A DNA stretch of 41,796 nucleotides, from positions 1-41,796 of the forward strand of contig CALWZL010000014.1 of assembly GCA_944385995.1 (NCBI GenBank), in the 5' to 3' direction. The stretch comes from an uncultured Faecalibacterium sp. GTDB taxonomy: Bacteria; Bacillota; Clostridia; Oscillospirales; Ruminococcaceae. Below the pieces are notes generated by a model, which ran no database searches, was not told where the DNA came from, and was given only the letters and a program-made list of their open reading frames with translations. The position numbers were made by a program, and so were the translations under genes. Shown in pieces: positions 17,561-24,712 of the stretch; within the stretch, counting starts at the first letter, position 1; every line of letters begins with the position of its first letter.

Positions 17561-17592
17561 AAAAAAGAGGCAGGCCCCGAAGGGTCTGCCTC
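17561..17592 (-). terminator. Terminator of the YerC/DJ-1 operon
   Basis: GAGGCAG...CTGCCTC stem with a TTCG-type loop (17592-17567) followed by six T on the minus strand (17566-17561). Confidence 0.9.
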
Positions 17593-17618
17593 GAAGGATT
17601 CCTTATAATAAAGGGAAA

Positions 17619-18194
17619 TCAGCGGTGGGTCTTGTAGAGCAGGCTGTGCTTGTAGGCGATGGCCTTCTGGACGCGGGCTGCCTCGTCGGGACCAACCAGC
17701 TGACGGACCAGCTCCAGGCCGAAGGGGATGGCGCCGCCCAGGCCGTAACTGGTAGTGATGTTGCCGTCTACCACCACTTCCTGATCCAGCACGGTGGCGC
17801 CGGCCAGTTTGTCCTGGAAGGAGGCGTGAGAAGTGGCCTTCCTGCCCTCCAGCAGGCCCAGATCGGCCAGAATGCTGGGTGCGGCGCAGATGGCGGCCAC
17901 CTTCTTGCCGGCGGCGGCGAAGGCCTTGACGGTGTCGGTGACGGTCTGGTTGGCGGCCAGGTTGGGAGTGCCGGGGATACCGCCGGGCAGGACCACCAGA
18001 TCCACATCGCTGTAGTCGATGTCCTCGGCCAGGGCGTCAGCGGTGATGGTGACCTTGTGGCTGCCGGTGACGGTCAGGCTGCCGGATGCAGAAGCCACCG
18101 TGACATCCACCTTGGCCCGCCGCAGCAGATCCACCACCAGAAGTGCCTCGCACTCCTCGGTACCCGCGGCAAAAAATACAACTGCTTTGCTCAT
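17619..18194 (-). CDS. DJ-1/PfpI family protein (YajL/ThiJ-like)
   Basis: DJ-1 superfamily protein, the group containing Park7, YajL and glyoxalase III/deglycase-type activities; substrate not determinable. The 191-residue product starts SKAVVFFAAGTEECEA with Glu16 in the DJ-1 position. It has VVLPGGIPGTPNL and the nucleophile elbow KKVAAICAAPSIL (Cys103), and a C-terminal SYGLGGAIPFGLELV where family members carry the conserved glycines. It is 21 bases downstream of the YerC/TrpR-like gene on the same strand, so the two form an operon with a terminator after it. A chaperone-type or redox-stress role is plausible but inferred. Confidence 0.9.
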   Translation of the reverse strand: MSKAVVFFAAGTEECEALLVVDLLRRAKVDVTVASASGSLTVTGSHKVTITADALAEDIDYSDVDLVVLPGGIPGTPNLAANQTVTDTVKAFAAAGKKVAAICAAPSILADLGLLEGRKATSHASFQDKLAGATVLDQEVVVDGNITTSYGLGGAIPFGLELVRQLVGPDEAARVQKAIAYKHSLLYKTHR

Positions 18195-18215
18195 TGGTCT
18201 TACCTCCGTTTGTTG

Positions 18216-18521
18216 TTAGGTTTGGGCATCAGGGCCGTCGGCGCGCTCTTCCTCGACGAACTGCCGCAGGATGCTTCCGTCCGCGGACAGCACCCGGTTG
18301 ACCCGGCTGATGATCGCGCTGGATGCGCCGGTCTTTTCCTTGATGTCAGCATAAATACGTTTGTCCACAAGCATTTCGGCGATGTCGTAGCGCTGTTCCA
18401 TCGCGCTCAGCTCGGAGTAGCTGCACACGTCCTGAAAAAAACGGTAGCACTGCTCCGGCGTCTCCAGCTTGAGGATGGCCTGATACAGGCCGGATTTGCC
18501 GGTTGGATGATCTTTTCCCAT
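18216..18521 (-). CDS. YerC/YecD family TrpR-like transcription regulator
   Basis: A 101-residue product beginning MGKDHPTGKSGLYQAIL from ATG 18521 (GAGGA site about 8 bases upstream). The longer frame upstream has no ribosome-binding site and would run through the promoter. The TrpR-like helix-turn-helix is visible in AMEQRYDIAEMLVDKRIYAD and TGASSAIISRVNRVL. The family phrase LETPEQCYRFFQDVCSYSEL marks the YerC group, not the tryptophan repressor, so no tryptophan response is implied. It leads the two-gene unit with the DJ-1 gene; they may share an inducing stress. Confidence 0.92.
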   Translation of the reverse strand: MGKDHPTGKSGLYQAILKLETPEQCYRFFQDVCSYSELSAMEQRYDIAEMLVDKRIYADIKEKTGASSAIISRVNRVLSADGSILRQFVEEERADGPDAQT

Positions 18522-18567
18522 GCTGTTATCCTCATTGACTGCAAGTGCACGTGCCTGATTGAGTGTA

Positions 18568-18596
18568 AGTGTATACCATGCCGGGCGGAATTGCAA
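18568..18596 (-). promoter_or_regulatory. Promoter of the YerC/DJ-1 operon
   Basis: On the minus strand TTGCAA (18596-18591), 17 bases, TACACT (18573-18568). A second TACACT follows nine bases downstream as part of the direct repeat ACACTTACACT. Confidence 0.5.
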
Positions 18597-18621
18597 TCAT
18601 CAAATGGTAAATGGGCTGAAA

Positions 18622-19113
18622 TCAGAGAAATTTTTCCATCGGGGTCAGGTCCATCAGAATGCCGTCCACATCGTTCTGGACCGGCGCGCCGGGACGGTAG
18701 CCCCGTTCCTTGAAGAAGGCCAGGACCGGCAGGGCTTTGGTGTGGACCTCGGTATAAAGCCGGCCCTTGCCGTCGCTGCGGGCCAGCCGCTCACAGGCGC
18801 TGAGAATGTCCCGGCCCAGGGCCTTGCCCCGCCATGCGGGCAGCAGATAGATGTGAAGCAGATGCAGGGCGGTGTTGTCCATCTTCCAGGCAAAATAGCC
18901 GATGGGCTTGCCGCCCATCTGGACCACAAAATAATTGACATCGTTGTCGATGTCCTCCTCGATGGCGTCGGCGCTCTGGAGCTTTTGGATCAGAGCGGAC
19001 AGCTGCTTGGGGGGATAGTATTTCTTGTAGCACTCCTGCCACAGTTCAGCGGCCAGGTCTGCGGTCAGATGGATATATTTGGCCTTGGCGACCAGCTTGT
19101 AATCAGGCTTCAT
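18622..19113 (-). CDS. GNAT-family N-acetyltransferase
   Basis: A 163-residue acyl-CoA-dependent acetyltransferase of unknown substrate. The GNAT fold is indicated by VNYFVVQMGGKPIGYFAWK (beta-strands 2-4), LHLLHIYLLPAWRGKALG (strand 4 and the Arg/Gly-x-Gly acetyl-CoA loop, here RGKALGRDIL) and VLAFFKERGYR (strand 6-7 hallmark). It is the last gene of nitroreductase-pentapeptide-GNAT on the minus strand, 27 bases after the pentapeptide gene. No convincing T-run hairpin follows within the short gap. Confidence 0.88.
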   Translation of the reverse strand: MKPDYKLVAKAKYIHLTADLAAELWQECYKKYYPPKQLSALIQKLQSADAIEEDIDNDVNYFVVQMGGKPIGYFAWKMDNTALHLLHIYLLPAWRGKALGRDILSACERLARSDGKGRLYTEVHTKALPVLAFFKERGYRPGAPVQNDVDGILMDLTPMEKFL

Positions 19114-19140
19114 AGCGTTCCTTTCAGGGTGGGATTTGGT

Positions 19141-19809
19141 TCAGCGGATGTCGAGGCCCAGCAGACGGGCCAGTTCGGCGGCCTGGATGGGGTCCACGAT
19201 GGCGCCCCGCAGTTCCCGGAGGGAGTCGCCGGCGGCCAGGCCCTCCAGGCAGCAGGACCGGAGATCCAGCCCCTTCAGGGCGGTGCCGGTCACGCTGGCC
19301 CCCGACAGATTGACCTGGGTCAGCTCCAGCTGTTTCCAGCGCAGGCCCCCGAGATTGGCCCCGGCCAGATTGCAGCCGGCAAACCGCACCCCCTCCAGAC
19401 TGGCCCCGTCCAGCCGGATGGCGTCCAGACGGCAGTCGGTGCAGCTCCAGTCCCGGGCATGCAGGCCGGATAAATTGCAGCCCAGGGCCTTGTTCTCCTG
19501 CCAGCGGCAGCGGTGAAAGCCGCCGTCATAGCTCTGGGCTCCTGACAGGTCGCAGCGGGACAGGATGCAGTCGGTCAGGGAGAGGCGGCGCAGTCCGGCG
19601 CCGGTGAAGCGGCAGCCCTCCAGCAGGCAGCGGGAAAGGGTCAGGCCCTCCAGGTCCTCACCGGTCAGATCGGCGCCCCGGACCCAGAGCCCGGCGCCTT
19701 CCTCCTGGCGGATGGCCAGCTCGTAGAGCTGCGCCGCGCCCTCGGAACCTTCCAGACGGACCAGCCCGGCTCCGTCCGGGGAAATCAGGGGAAGGTGTTC
19801 CCGGCCCAT
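19141..19809 (-). CDS. Pentapeptide-repeat protein
   Basis: A 222-residue product. From about residue 45 to 205 it consists of tandem five-residue units of the A(D/N)LXX type, for example GADLT, GEDLE, GLTLS, RCDLS, GCNLS, AGANL, VNLSG and GLDLR. These should fold as a right-handed quadrilateral beta-helix. Some relatives bind DNA gyrase (Qnr/MfpA type), but many have no known role, and nothing here singles out gyrase protection. Cysteines are unusually frequent in the repeats (about nine). Its ATG overlaps the nitroreductase stop by one base (TGATG), so translation is coupled. The first 40 residues are not repeats and may be a cap. Confidence 0.88.
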   Translation of the reverse strand: MGREHLPLISPDGAGLVRLEGSEGAAQLYELAIRQEEGAGLWVRGADLTGEDLEGLTLSRCLLEGCRFTGAGLRRLSLTDCILSRCDLSGAQSYDGGFHRCRWQENKALGCNLSGLHARDWSCTDCRLDAIRLDGASLEGVRFAGCNLAGANLGGLRWKQLELTQVNLSGASVTGTALKGLDLRSCCLEGLAAGDSLRELRGAIVDPIQAAELARLLGLDIR

Positions 19810-20333
19810 CAGACCCGGACGATATAGTCGGCCTTGCGGGGTGCGGCGGGCTTGGGATCAGCGGCAGGATAGCCCAGAATGCAGAAGCCGACCCCCTGCC
19901 AGTCCCCGGCGATGCCCCATTTGGCCAGCAGGGCCTTGCCCTCGGCGCTGTCGAACATCTCCCGGGCGCGGTTGATCCAGCAGCTGCCCAGGCCGATGCT
20001 GGCGGCGGCGTTCATCAGGTTGCCCATCACCAGGCTGCCGTCCTGCTGGGCGGTGGGACGGGCGGCGTCCGCCAGCACCAGAAGGTAGGTGGGGGCGCCG
20101 TACATGGGGTCGGCCCCCTCTCGGCCCATCACCGCGGCATTCATCCGGGAGAGCAGGGCCCGGGTCTCGGGGTCCTGAATCACCACGATCTTGGGACTCT
20201 GGAGTCCCATGGCCGTGGGCGCATAGGTGCCGGCCTCCAGAACGGCGGACAGCTCCTCCTCGGAGATCTGTTCCGGCTTGTAGGCGCGGCAGCTGCGGCG
20301 GCTTTTCAGCGTTTCGAGTGTTGCATTGGTCAT
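19809..20333 (-). CDS. Nitroreductase-family flavoprotein
   Basis: FMN-dependent NAD(P)H oxidoreductase-type protein; substrate unknown. The 174-residue product begins with TLETLKSRRSCRAYKPEQIS (phosphate-binding RRSxRxY motif). It has YAPTAMGLQSPKIVVI and IGLGSCWINRARE, then a C-terminal GFCILGYPAADPKPAAPRK, all standard for the small nitroreductases. ATG 20333 follows AAAGGAGGG. A good promoter and an 80-base leader with a short hairpin precede it. The downstream pentapeptide gene is translationally coupled and a GNAT gene follows. Confidence 0.93.
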   Translation of the reverse strand: MTNATLETLKSRRSCRAYKPEQISEEELSAVLEAGTYAPTAMGLQSPKIVVIQDPETRALLSRMNAAVMGREGADPMYGAPTYLLVLADAARPTAQQDGSLVMGNLMNAAASIGLGSCWINRAREMFDSAEGKALLAKWGIAGDWQGVGFCILGYPAADPKPAAPRKADYIVRV

Positions 20334-20416
20334 AACGTAAACCCTCCTTTGGTTCCTTCCGGCCCCTGCAAACGGAAGGGCAGAAGGAAAATGCGGCAGA
20401 TGATTCCATTAGGTTC

Positions 20417-20445
20417 AGTATACCGCATAAATGGGTAGAAAGCAA
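20417..20445 (-). promoter_or_regulatory. Promoter of nitroreductase-pentapeptide-GNAT operon
   Basis: On the minus strand TTGCTT (20445-20440), 17 bases, TATACT (20422-20417). Confidence 0.75.
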
Positions 20446-20473
20446 TCCGGGACCTGTCCCCCGCCCCCCGAAA

Positions 20474-20515
20474 ATCAAAAAGGAGCCCGGCTGCTTTTGG
20501 GCGCAGCGGCTCCTT
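20474..20515 (-). terminator. Terminator of the TreR-like gene
   Basis: On the minus strand AAGGAGCC-GCTGC / GCAGC-CGG-GCTCCTT followed by TTTTGATTTT. Confidence 0.88.
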
Positions 20516-20537
20516 GGTGCGGTGATGCAAAGACAGA

Positions 20538-21272
20538 TCAATCGGTCTGCTTGGTGCGGCGGCAGGCCGTGTCCTGAAAGCGGAAGTACTCGGGGTGATA
20601 GTGGGACACGGTGTATTCGAACAGGATGCCGTCGGCGTTGAAGGCCTGGTTGGTGACCACGGCCAGGCAGTCAAAGCTGCCCATGTCCAGGTAGAGGCGG
20701 TCGTCGGCGGTGGCCCGCTCCACCGTGATGGTCCGCTTGCTGGTCATGATCTGGATGCCCAGCTGTTTTTCCAGATAGGCATAAATCGACTGTTCGGCGG
20801 CCTCAGGGGTGAGGGTGGTGACCACCGACCGGAGAAAGTAACTGACATCCAGGATCAGGGCCCGGCCCTCCACAATCCGTACCCGTTCAATGTGATAGAC
20901 ATCCACCCGGGCCGGGAAGCCGCTGGCGGCGGCCAGGGCGTTGTCGGTCTGGGTCATCGAGAAATGGACGACCTTTGTCTGATAATTGGTGCGGCAGCGG
21001 ACCGCTGTTTCGTGAAAGCTCTCCATCCGCCCCAGGGTAAAGGGAGCTTTGCCTGCGGGGCGATAGAGCACCCGCACCCCCTTGCCCTGGATGGGCTGAA
21101 CATAGCCGGCCTCGATCAGTCCGGCCAGAGCGCGGCGCACGGTGTTGCGTGAGCATCCGTACACGGTGACCAGGGTGTTCTCGGAGGGAACAAGGGACTG
21201 ATAGGGATACTCACCATCTTCAATTTTGGTCTTTAAATCGCGGTAGATATCACCAAATTTGGAACGGGGCAT
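20538..21272 (-). CDS. GntR-family regulator with UTRA domain, TreR-like
   Basis: Transcription regulator of the HutC/UTRA group, most similar by eye to the trehalose-operon repressor TreR of Bacillus. From ATG 21272 (AGAGGAAG upstream) the product is 244 residues. The winged-helix DNA-binding domain spans about 1-70 (FGDIYRDLKTKIEDGEYPY; SLVPSENTLVTVYGCSRNTV). The UTRA ligand domain spans about 95-240 (SIYAYLEKQLGIQI, the end YHPEYFRFQDTACRR). In B. subtilis TreR senses trehalose-6-phosphate; whether this one does is inference, since no PTS or phosphotrehalase gene is in the window. A palindrome sits inside its own promoter, pointing to autoregulation. Confidence 0.87.
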   Translation of the reverse strand: MPRSKFGDIYRDLKTKIEDGEYPYQSLVPSENTLVTVYGCSRNTVRRALAGLIEAGYVQPIQGKGVRVLYRPAGKAPFTLGRMESFHETAVRCRTNYQTKVVHFSMTQTDNALAAASGFPARVDVYHIERVRIVEGRALILDVSYFLRSVVTTLTPEAAEQSIYAYLEKQLGIQIMTSKRTITVERATADDRLYLDMGSFDCLAVVTNQAFNADGILFEYTVSHYHPEYFRFQDTACRRTKQTD

Positions 21273-21381
21273 AAAGGTCTTCCTCTCTGCTGCCTGCCTG
21301 GGGCACCGGCGAACAGGCTTTTTTGATCCGCCGGACATTTCAAAAAGCGGATGAGGCGTCGAACCCGCTAGTTTACTGTTA

Positions 21382-21412
21382 CAAGTTTACAGCAAAAACT
21401 TGCAAAAATCAA
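21382..21412 (-). promoter_or_regulatory. Promoter of the TreR-like gene with embedded palindromic operator
   Basis: On the minus strand TTGATT (21412-21407), 17 bases, TAAACT (21389-21384). The inverted repeat CAAGTTT-N7-AAACTTG (21382-21402) covers the spacer and -10, so a bound repressor would block RNA polymerase. Confidence 0.65.
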
Positions 21413-21463
21413 CCCACAATTTTGTGCGCCATGCCAAAAAGTGAGAAAAAATCGCATTTAGAC

Positions 21464-21492
21464 TTGACTTGTGTGCACATGCGTGCTATATA
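21464..21492 (+). promoter_or_regulatory. Promoter upstream of trxA (leader or short RNA)
   Basis: TTGACT (21464-21469), 17 bases, TATATA (21487-21492). The spacer contains TGTGCACA, an 8-base palindrome. Transcripts would start near 21499, 180 bases before trxA, and meet a terminator-like hairpin first. Confidence 0.7.
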
Positions 21493-21525
21493 TAACTTTA
21501 TATCGTTGTATAAACAAGAAACACC

Positions 21526-21562
21526 GCGCCAGGCCTTTTGACGGCAAGGCGCTTGTTTTTTT
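21526..21562 (+). terminator. Terminator-like hairpin in the trxA leader
   Basis: GCGCC (21526-21530) pairs with GGCGC (21548-21552), with an inner GCC/GGC, followed by TTG and seven T (21556-21562). It lies 60 bases after the promoter at 21464-21492. A second -10-like TATACT (21614-21619) occurs between it and trxA. Confidence 0.6.
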
Positions 21563-21678
21563 GCGTGCGGGATTTTTCGTGACGCAGTTACGGAAAGGCG
21601 GGCCCCTTTGGGCTATACTAATCCCAGAAAAAACAACGAGCCGCGCACAGCGCGCCAGAAATGTGGGAGGTAGAAGAA

Positions 21679-21990
21679 ATGTCTGTTGTAACCATTACCA
21701 AGGATAATTTTAACAATGAAGTGCTCCAGAGCGACAAGCCTGTCCTGCTGGACTTCTGGGCAACCTGGTGCGGACCCTGCCGGATGCTGTCCCCGATTGT
21801 AGACCAGGTGGCCGACGAGCGGACCGATGTCAAGGTGGGCAAGGTAAACGTGGATGAGCAGCCCGAGCTGGCCGCCAAATTCGGCGTCATGAGCATCCCC
21901 ACCCTGCTGGTGTTCAAGAATGGCAAGCTGGTGAACCAGTCGGTGGGCTCCCGTCCCAAGGCCGGCGTGCTGGCTCTGCTGGACGTATAA
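21679..21990 (+). CDS. trxA: Thioredoxin
   Basis: Cytoplasmic dithiol reductant. The 103-residue product from ATG 21679 (GGGAGGT eight bases upstream) has the normal thioredoxin length. It has the active site FWATWCGPCRM and the cis-proline block MSIPTLLVFKNGK. A longer in-frame start at 21661 lacks a site and adds six residues. No thioredoxin reductase gene is beside it. Its leader holds a promoter and a terminator-like hairpin, and a strong terminator follows the gene. Confidence 0.97.
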   Translation: MSVVTITKDNFNNEVLQSDKPVLLDFWATWCGPCRMLSPIVDQVADERTDVKVGKVNVDEQPELAAKFGVMSIPTLLVFKNGKLVNQSVGSRPKAGVLALLDV

Positions 21991-22019
21991 AAGAGTGACC
22001 CCAAACCCCAAAACCCCTC

Positions 22020-22055
22020 AGCGGCGCGCCCTGACCCCGGGCGCGCCGCTTTTTT
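22020..22055 (+). terminator. Terminator of trxA
   Basis: AGCGGCGCGCCC pairs with GGGCGCGCCGCT, followed by TTTTTT. Confidence 0.92.
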
Positions 22056-22069
22056 GGTGCGGGAAAACG

Positions 22070-22099
22070 AAAAAGAGCCGCTGCGATAGCAGCGGCTCT
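22070..22099 (-). terminator. Terminator of the transketolase pair
   Basis: On the minus strand AGAGCCGCTGC (22099-22089) pairs with GCAGCGGCTCT (22084-22074), four-base loop, then TTTTCGTTTT. Confidence 0.92.
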
Positions 22100-22126
22100 C
22101 ATTGTGCCTTTGATTCCGAAGGAAAA

Positions 22127-23071
22127 TCAGTAGCCCAGCATCTCGTGGGCGGTCTTTTCGATGGTAGCTGCATCCAGGCCAAAGGCGTGGATCAGGTCCC
22201 ATGCGGGAGCGGAGCAGGCGAAGCGGTCCTGGACGCCGATGCGGCGGACAGGGACCGGCATCTTTTCGCTGAGGAGGGAGCAGACAGCCTCGCCCAGGCC
22301 GCCGATGACGCTGTGTTCCTCGCAGGTGATGACCATCCGGCAGTCGCGGGCGGCGTCGAGGATCAAATCCTCGTCCAGGGGCTTGATGGTGTGGATGTTC
22401 AGCACCCGGGCGCCGATGCCCTGGGCTGCCAGGTGCTCGGCGGCAATGCGGGCCTCGTTGACCTCCAGGCCGGTGGCGATGATGGCGATATCGTTGCCCT
22501 CGGTGACCTTCTCGCCCTTGCCGATGGTGAAGGTGTAGTGGTCGGGGTCATGGAACACGGGGACAGCCAGACGGCCGAACCGCAGATAGACCGGGCCTTC
22601 CATCTCGTAGGCGGCGCGGACAGCGGCCCGGGCCTCGATGTCATCGGAGGGGCAAATCACGGTCATGCCGGGCAGGGAGCGCATCAGGGCGAAATCTTCA
22701 CAGCACTGATGGGATGCGCCGTCCTCGCCCACCGAGATGCCGCCGTGGGAAGCGCCGATCTTGACGTTCAGATGGGGATAGGCGATGGAGTTCAGGATCT
22801 GCTCATAGGCGCGGGCAGCGGCGAACATGGCAAAGCTGGACACAAAGGGGGTCAGACCCATGGTGGACAAGCCGGCTGCCACCCCGATCATGTTGGCTTC
22901 GGCAATGCCGCAGTCAAAGAAGCGCTCGGGGGCCACAGCCTGGAACATGGAGGTGCGGGTAGCGGCCGACAGGTCGGCGTCCAGCACCACCAGTTCGGGG
23001 TGCTCGGCAGCCAGTTCCCGGAGGGTGGCGCCGTAACTGTCGCGGGTCGCGATCTTTTTCACTTCTGCCAT
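22127..23071 (-). CDS. Transketolase, C-terminal section
   Basis: Second half of a split transketolase, which moves two-carbon units between sugar phosphates in the pentose phosphate pathway. The 314-residue product holds the pyrimidine-binding domain (about 1-175; SRTSMFQAVAPERFFDCGIAEANMIGVAAGL with the catalytic-type Glu, and ASHGGISVGEDGASHQCCED). A C-terminal domain follows (about 190-314; VLNIHTIKPLDEDLI, ITCEEHSVIGGLG). It starts one base after the stop of the N-terminal section, so the two are made together and act as a heterocomplex, the common clostridial arrangement. The alternative, DXS, is excluded by size and split form. Confidence 0.95.
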   Translation of the reverse strand: MAEVKKIATRDSYGATLRELAAEHPELVVLDADLSAATRTSMFQAVAPERFFDCGIAEANMIGVAAGLSTMGLTPFVSSFAMFAAARAYEQILNSIAYPHLNVKIGASHGGISVGEDGASHQCCEDFALMRSLPGMTVICPSDDIEARAAVRAAYEMEGPVYLRFGRLAVPVFHDPDHYTFTIGKGEKVTEGNDIAIIATGLEVNEARIAAEHLAAQGIGARVLNIHTIKPLDEDLILDAARDCRMVITCEEHSVIGGLGEAVCSLLSEKMPVPVRRIGVQDRFACSAPAWDLIHAFGLDAATIEKTAHEMLGY

Positions 23072-23072
23072 C

Positions 23073-23927
23073 TTAGCCCTCCTCCTTTTCCAGCTGGGCC
23101 AGGGCGGCCTTCAGCTCGTCCATGGCGGTGGCGTAGTCGGCATCACCGGGGGCTTTGCCGTGCCAATCCACGGCGTTCTCCATATAGGAGACACCCTTGC
23201 CCTTGGTGGTATTGAGAATGATAAAGGTGGGGCGGCCCTTTTCGGCGTGGAAAGCCTCCACGGCGGCCTCGATCTGGTCGTAGTCGTGGCCGTCGATGGA
23301 CAGCACCTTGAAGCCGAAGGCCTCCAGTTTCTTGTCCTGGGGCGCGCTGTTCATGACCTGCTCGATGCTGCCGTCGATCTGCAGGTGGTTCAGGTCCAGA
23401 AAGACACAGAGGTTATCCAGCTTGTAGTGGGATGCAAACATGAATGCCTCCCAGCACTCGCCTTCCTCGATCTCGCCGTCGCCGACGATGGCGTAGACCC
23501 GCACGTCGTCCAGGCCCTTGACCTTGGCGCCCAGGGCCATGCCGCAGGCGGCGGAAATGCCCTGGCCCAGGCTGCCGGTGGACATATCGACGCCGGGAAC
23601 GGTGTTCATATTGGGATGACCCTGGAGGCGGCTGCCCATCTGGCGCAGGGTCAAAAGCTCTTCGGTGGGGAAGAAGCCGCGCTCGGCCAGGGCTGCATAG
23701 AGGGCCGGCGCTGCGTGGCCCTTGGACAGGACCAGCCGGTCCCGCTCGGGCCAGTCGGGATGGGCGGGGTCTACCCGCATTTCCCGGAAGTACAAAAAGG
23801 ACAGCACCTCTGCGATGGACAGGCTGCCGCCGGGATGGCCGCATTTGGCGCTGTGGGTGCTCTCAATCACGCCGATGCGAATGCGGCAGGCGTGTTTTTG
23901 CAGGGCAAGTTTTTCTGCGTTTGTCAT
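23073..23927 (-). CDS. Transketolase, N-terminal section
   Basis: First half of the split transketolase, carrying the thiamine-diphosphate pyrophosphate-binding domain. From ATG 23927 (GGAAGG site) it is 284 residues. Visible motifs are STHSAKCGHPGGSLSIAEVLS and LSKGHAAPALYAALAERG, with GSLGQGISAACGMALGAK further on. The ThDP motif VYAIVGDGEIEEGECWEA-N follows, ending near LNHLQIDG. The carbohydrate-type His residues of transketolases are present. A good promoter is about 100 bases upstream. Two earlier in-frame Met codons have weaker ribosome-binding sites. Confidence 0.95.
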   Translation of the reverse strand: MTNAEKLALQKHACRIRIGVIESTHSAKCGHPGGSLSIAEVLSFLYFREMRVDPAHPDWPERDRLVLSKGHAAPALYAALAERGFFPTEELLTLRQMGSRLQGHPNMNTVPGVDMSTGSLGQGISAACGMALGAKVKGLDDVRVYAIVGDGEIEEGECWEAFMFASHYKLDNLCVFLDLNHLQIDGSIEQVMNSAPQDKKLEAFGFKVLSIDGHDYDQIEAAVEAFHAEKGRPTFIILNTTKGKGVSYMENAVDWHGKAPGDADYATAMDELKAALAQLEKEEG

Positions 23928-24025
23928 AGATCGTCCTTCCATTTGCACTGGTTCGTCTCCTGGATGAGCTCACGCATGATGAGCGCTGATGCCGGAATGC
24001 CGGAGACACGCTGTATTCCAACTTA

Positions 24026-24054
24026 ATATTATCTATTCTGCCCTGAAAGGTCAA
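24026..24054 (-). promoter_or_regulatory. Promoter of the transketolase pair
   Basis: On the minus strand TTGACC (24054-24049), 17 bases, TAATAT (24031-24026). Confidence 0.75.
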
Positions 24055-24712
24055 GATGATTTTGTCAAAATGTACAGCAGAGGGGAATTTTGTGCCGCAG
24101 CGGCGCCTTTTTTGTGGAAAATGCCCGGCAAAAACCGGGAATATTTCCTCACAATTCAGGCCCGTTTGGTCGCTCCGCTGGGCCAGAGGGCCAGGGAGGG
24201 GGTTTCGATTCCCCCTCCCTAGGTCCGGGTTGCGGTGCCCTGTTTTTGCTTCGGGCGGCACAGCGCCCTCGCAAAAAGCAGACCGCGGCCCCTGCTCCGC
24301 CTCGGCTGTTTCTGCCGCAGGCAGCGCCTCGACTTCGCAGCCTCTGGACTCCCTACCCTCCCTAACGACCAGGGCAGCAGCGGCGACCGCGTCCAGTGGA
24401 CGAAACAGGGAGCCGCCGCTGGCGCAGCGCTCCGGTTTTTGCAAGCGCCCGCCGCGGCGCGAAGCAAAAATCGGCTAAGCGCAAGAGGATGGAATCCTGG
24501 ACCCAGATGAGGAAGTCGCAGCGTTCAAAGGCCGGAAAAAACAATCGTTCTTGGCCCGTAGAAACTTTCAGGGCATCCAATGGCGAACGTGTTTTTTCTG
24601 ATCGGCCTTTGCCCGCCGCTCCGATTCTATATGCGCCCGCTGTTCGCGGGCGCCGCGCGTCTGCTGCATCCTCTATAGGGCATCAGAGACTCCAAAGGAC
24701 CAGAGGGAGCGG
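24055..24712. other. Gene-free GC-rich stretch between transketolase and epimerase
   Basis: About 660 bases with no supportable gene. It holds a perfect 10-bp hairpin (24193-24202 with 24211-24220, AGGGAGGGGG/CCCCCTCCCT), a 228-base element with terminal inverted repeats (24243-24470), and a GCGCCCGC/GCGGGCGC hairpin near 24630-24652. Short open frames in several phases lack ribosome-binding sites. Confidence 0.6.
24243..24470. repeat. 228-base element with terminal inverted repeats, MITE-like
   Basis: The left end reads TTTTTGCTTCGGGC; the right end, reverse complemented, reads TTTTTGCTTCGCGC (13 of 14 identical). Each end is itself a hairpin: TTTTTGC...GCAAAAA at 24243-24277 and again at 24436-24470. 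No transposase frame lies inside, and no clear target-site duplication is seen. Confidence 0.45.

Noticed and set aside
18541-18600. Tryptophan operator for the TrpR-like gene
   Set aside because: No CTAGT-type palindrome is present, and the protein belongs to the YerC group, which is not known to respond to tryptophan.
24180-24225. tRNA-like T-arm GGGGGTTTCGATTCCCCC
   Set aside because: The loop is eight bases, and no acceptor, anticodon or D arm is present; it is a simple 10-bp hairpin.
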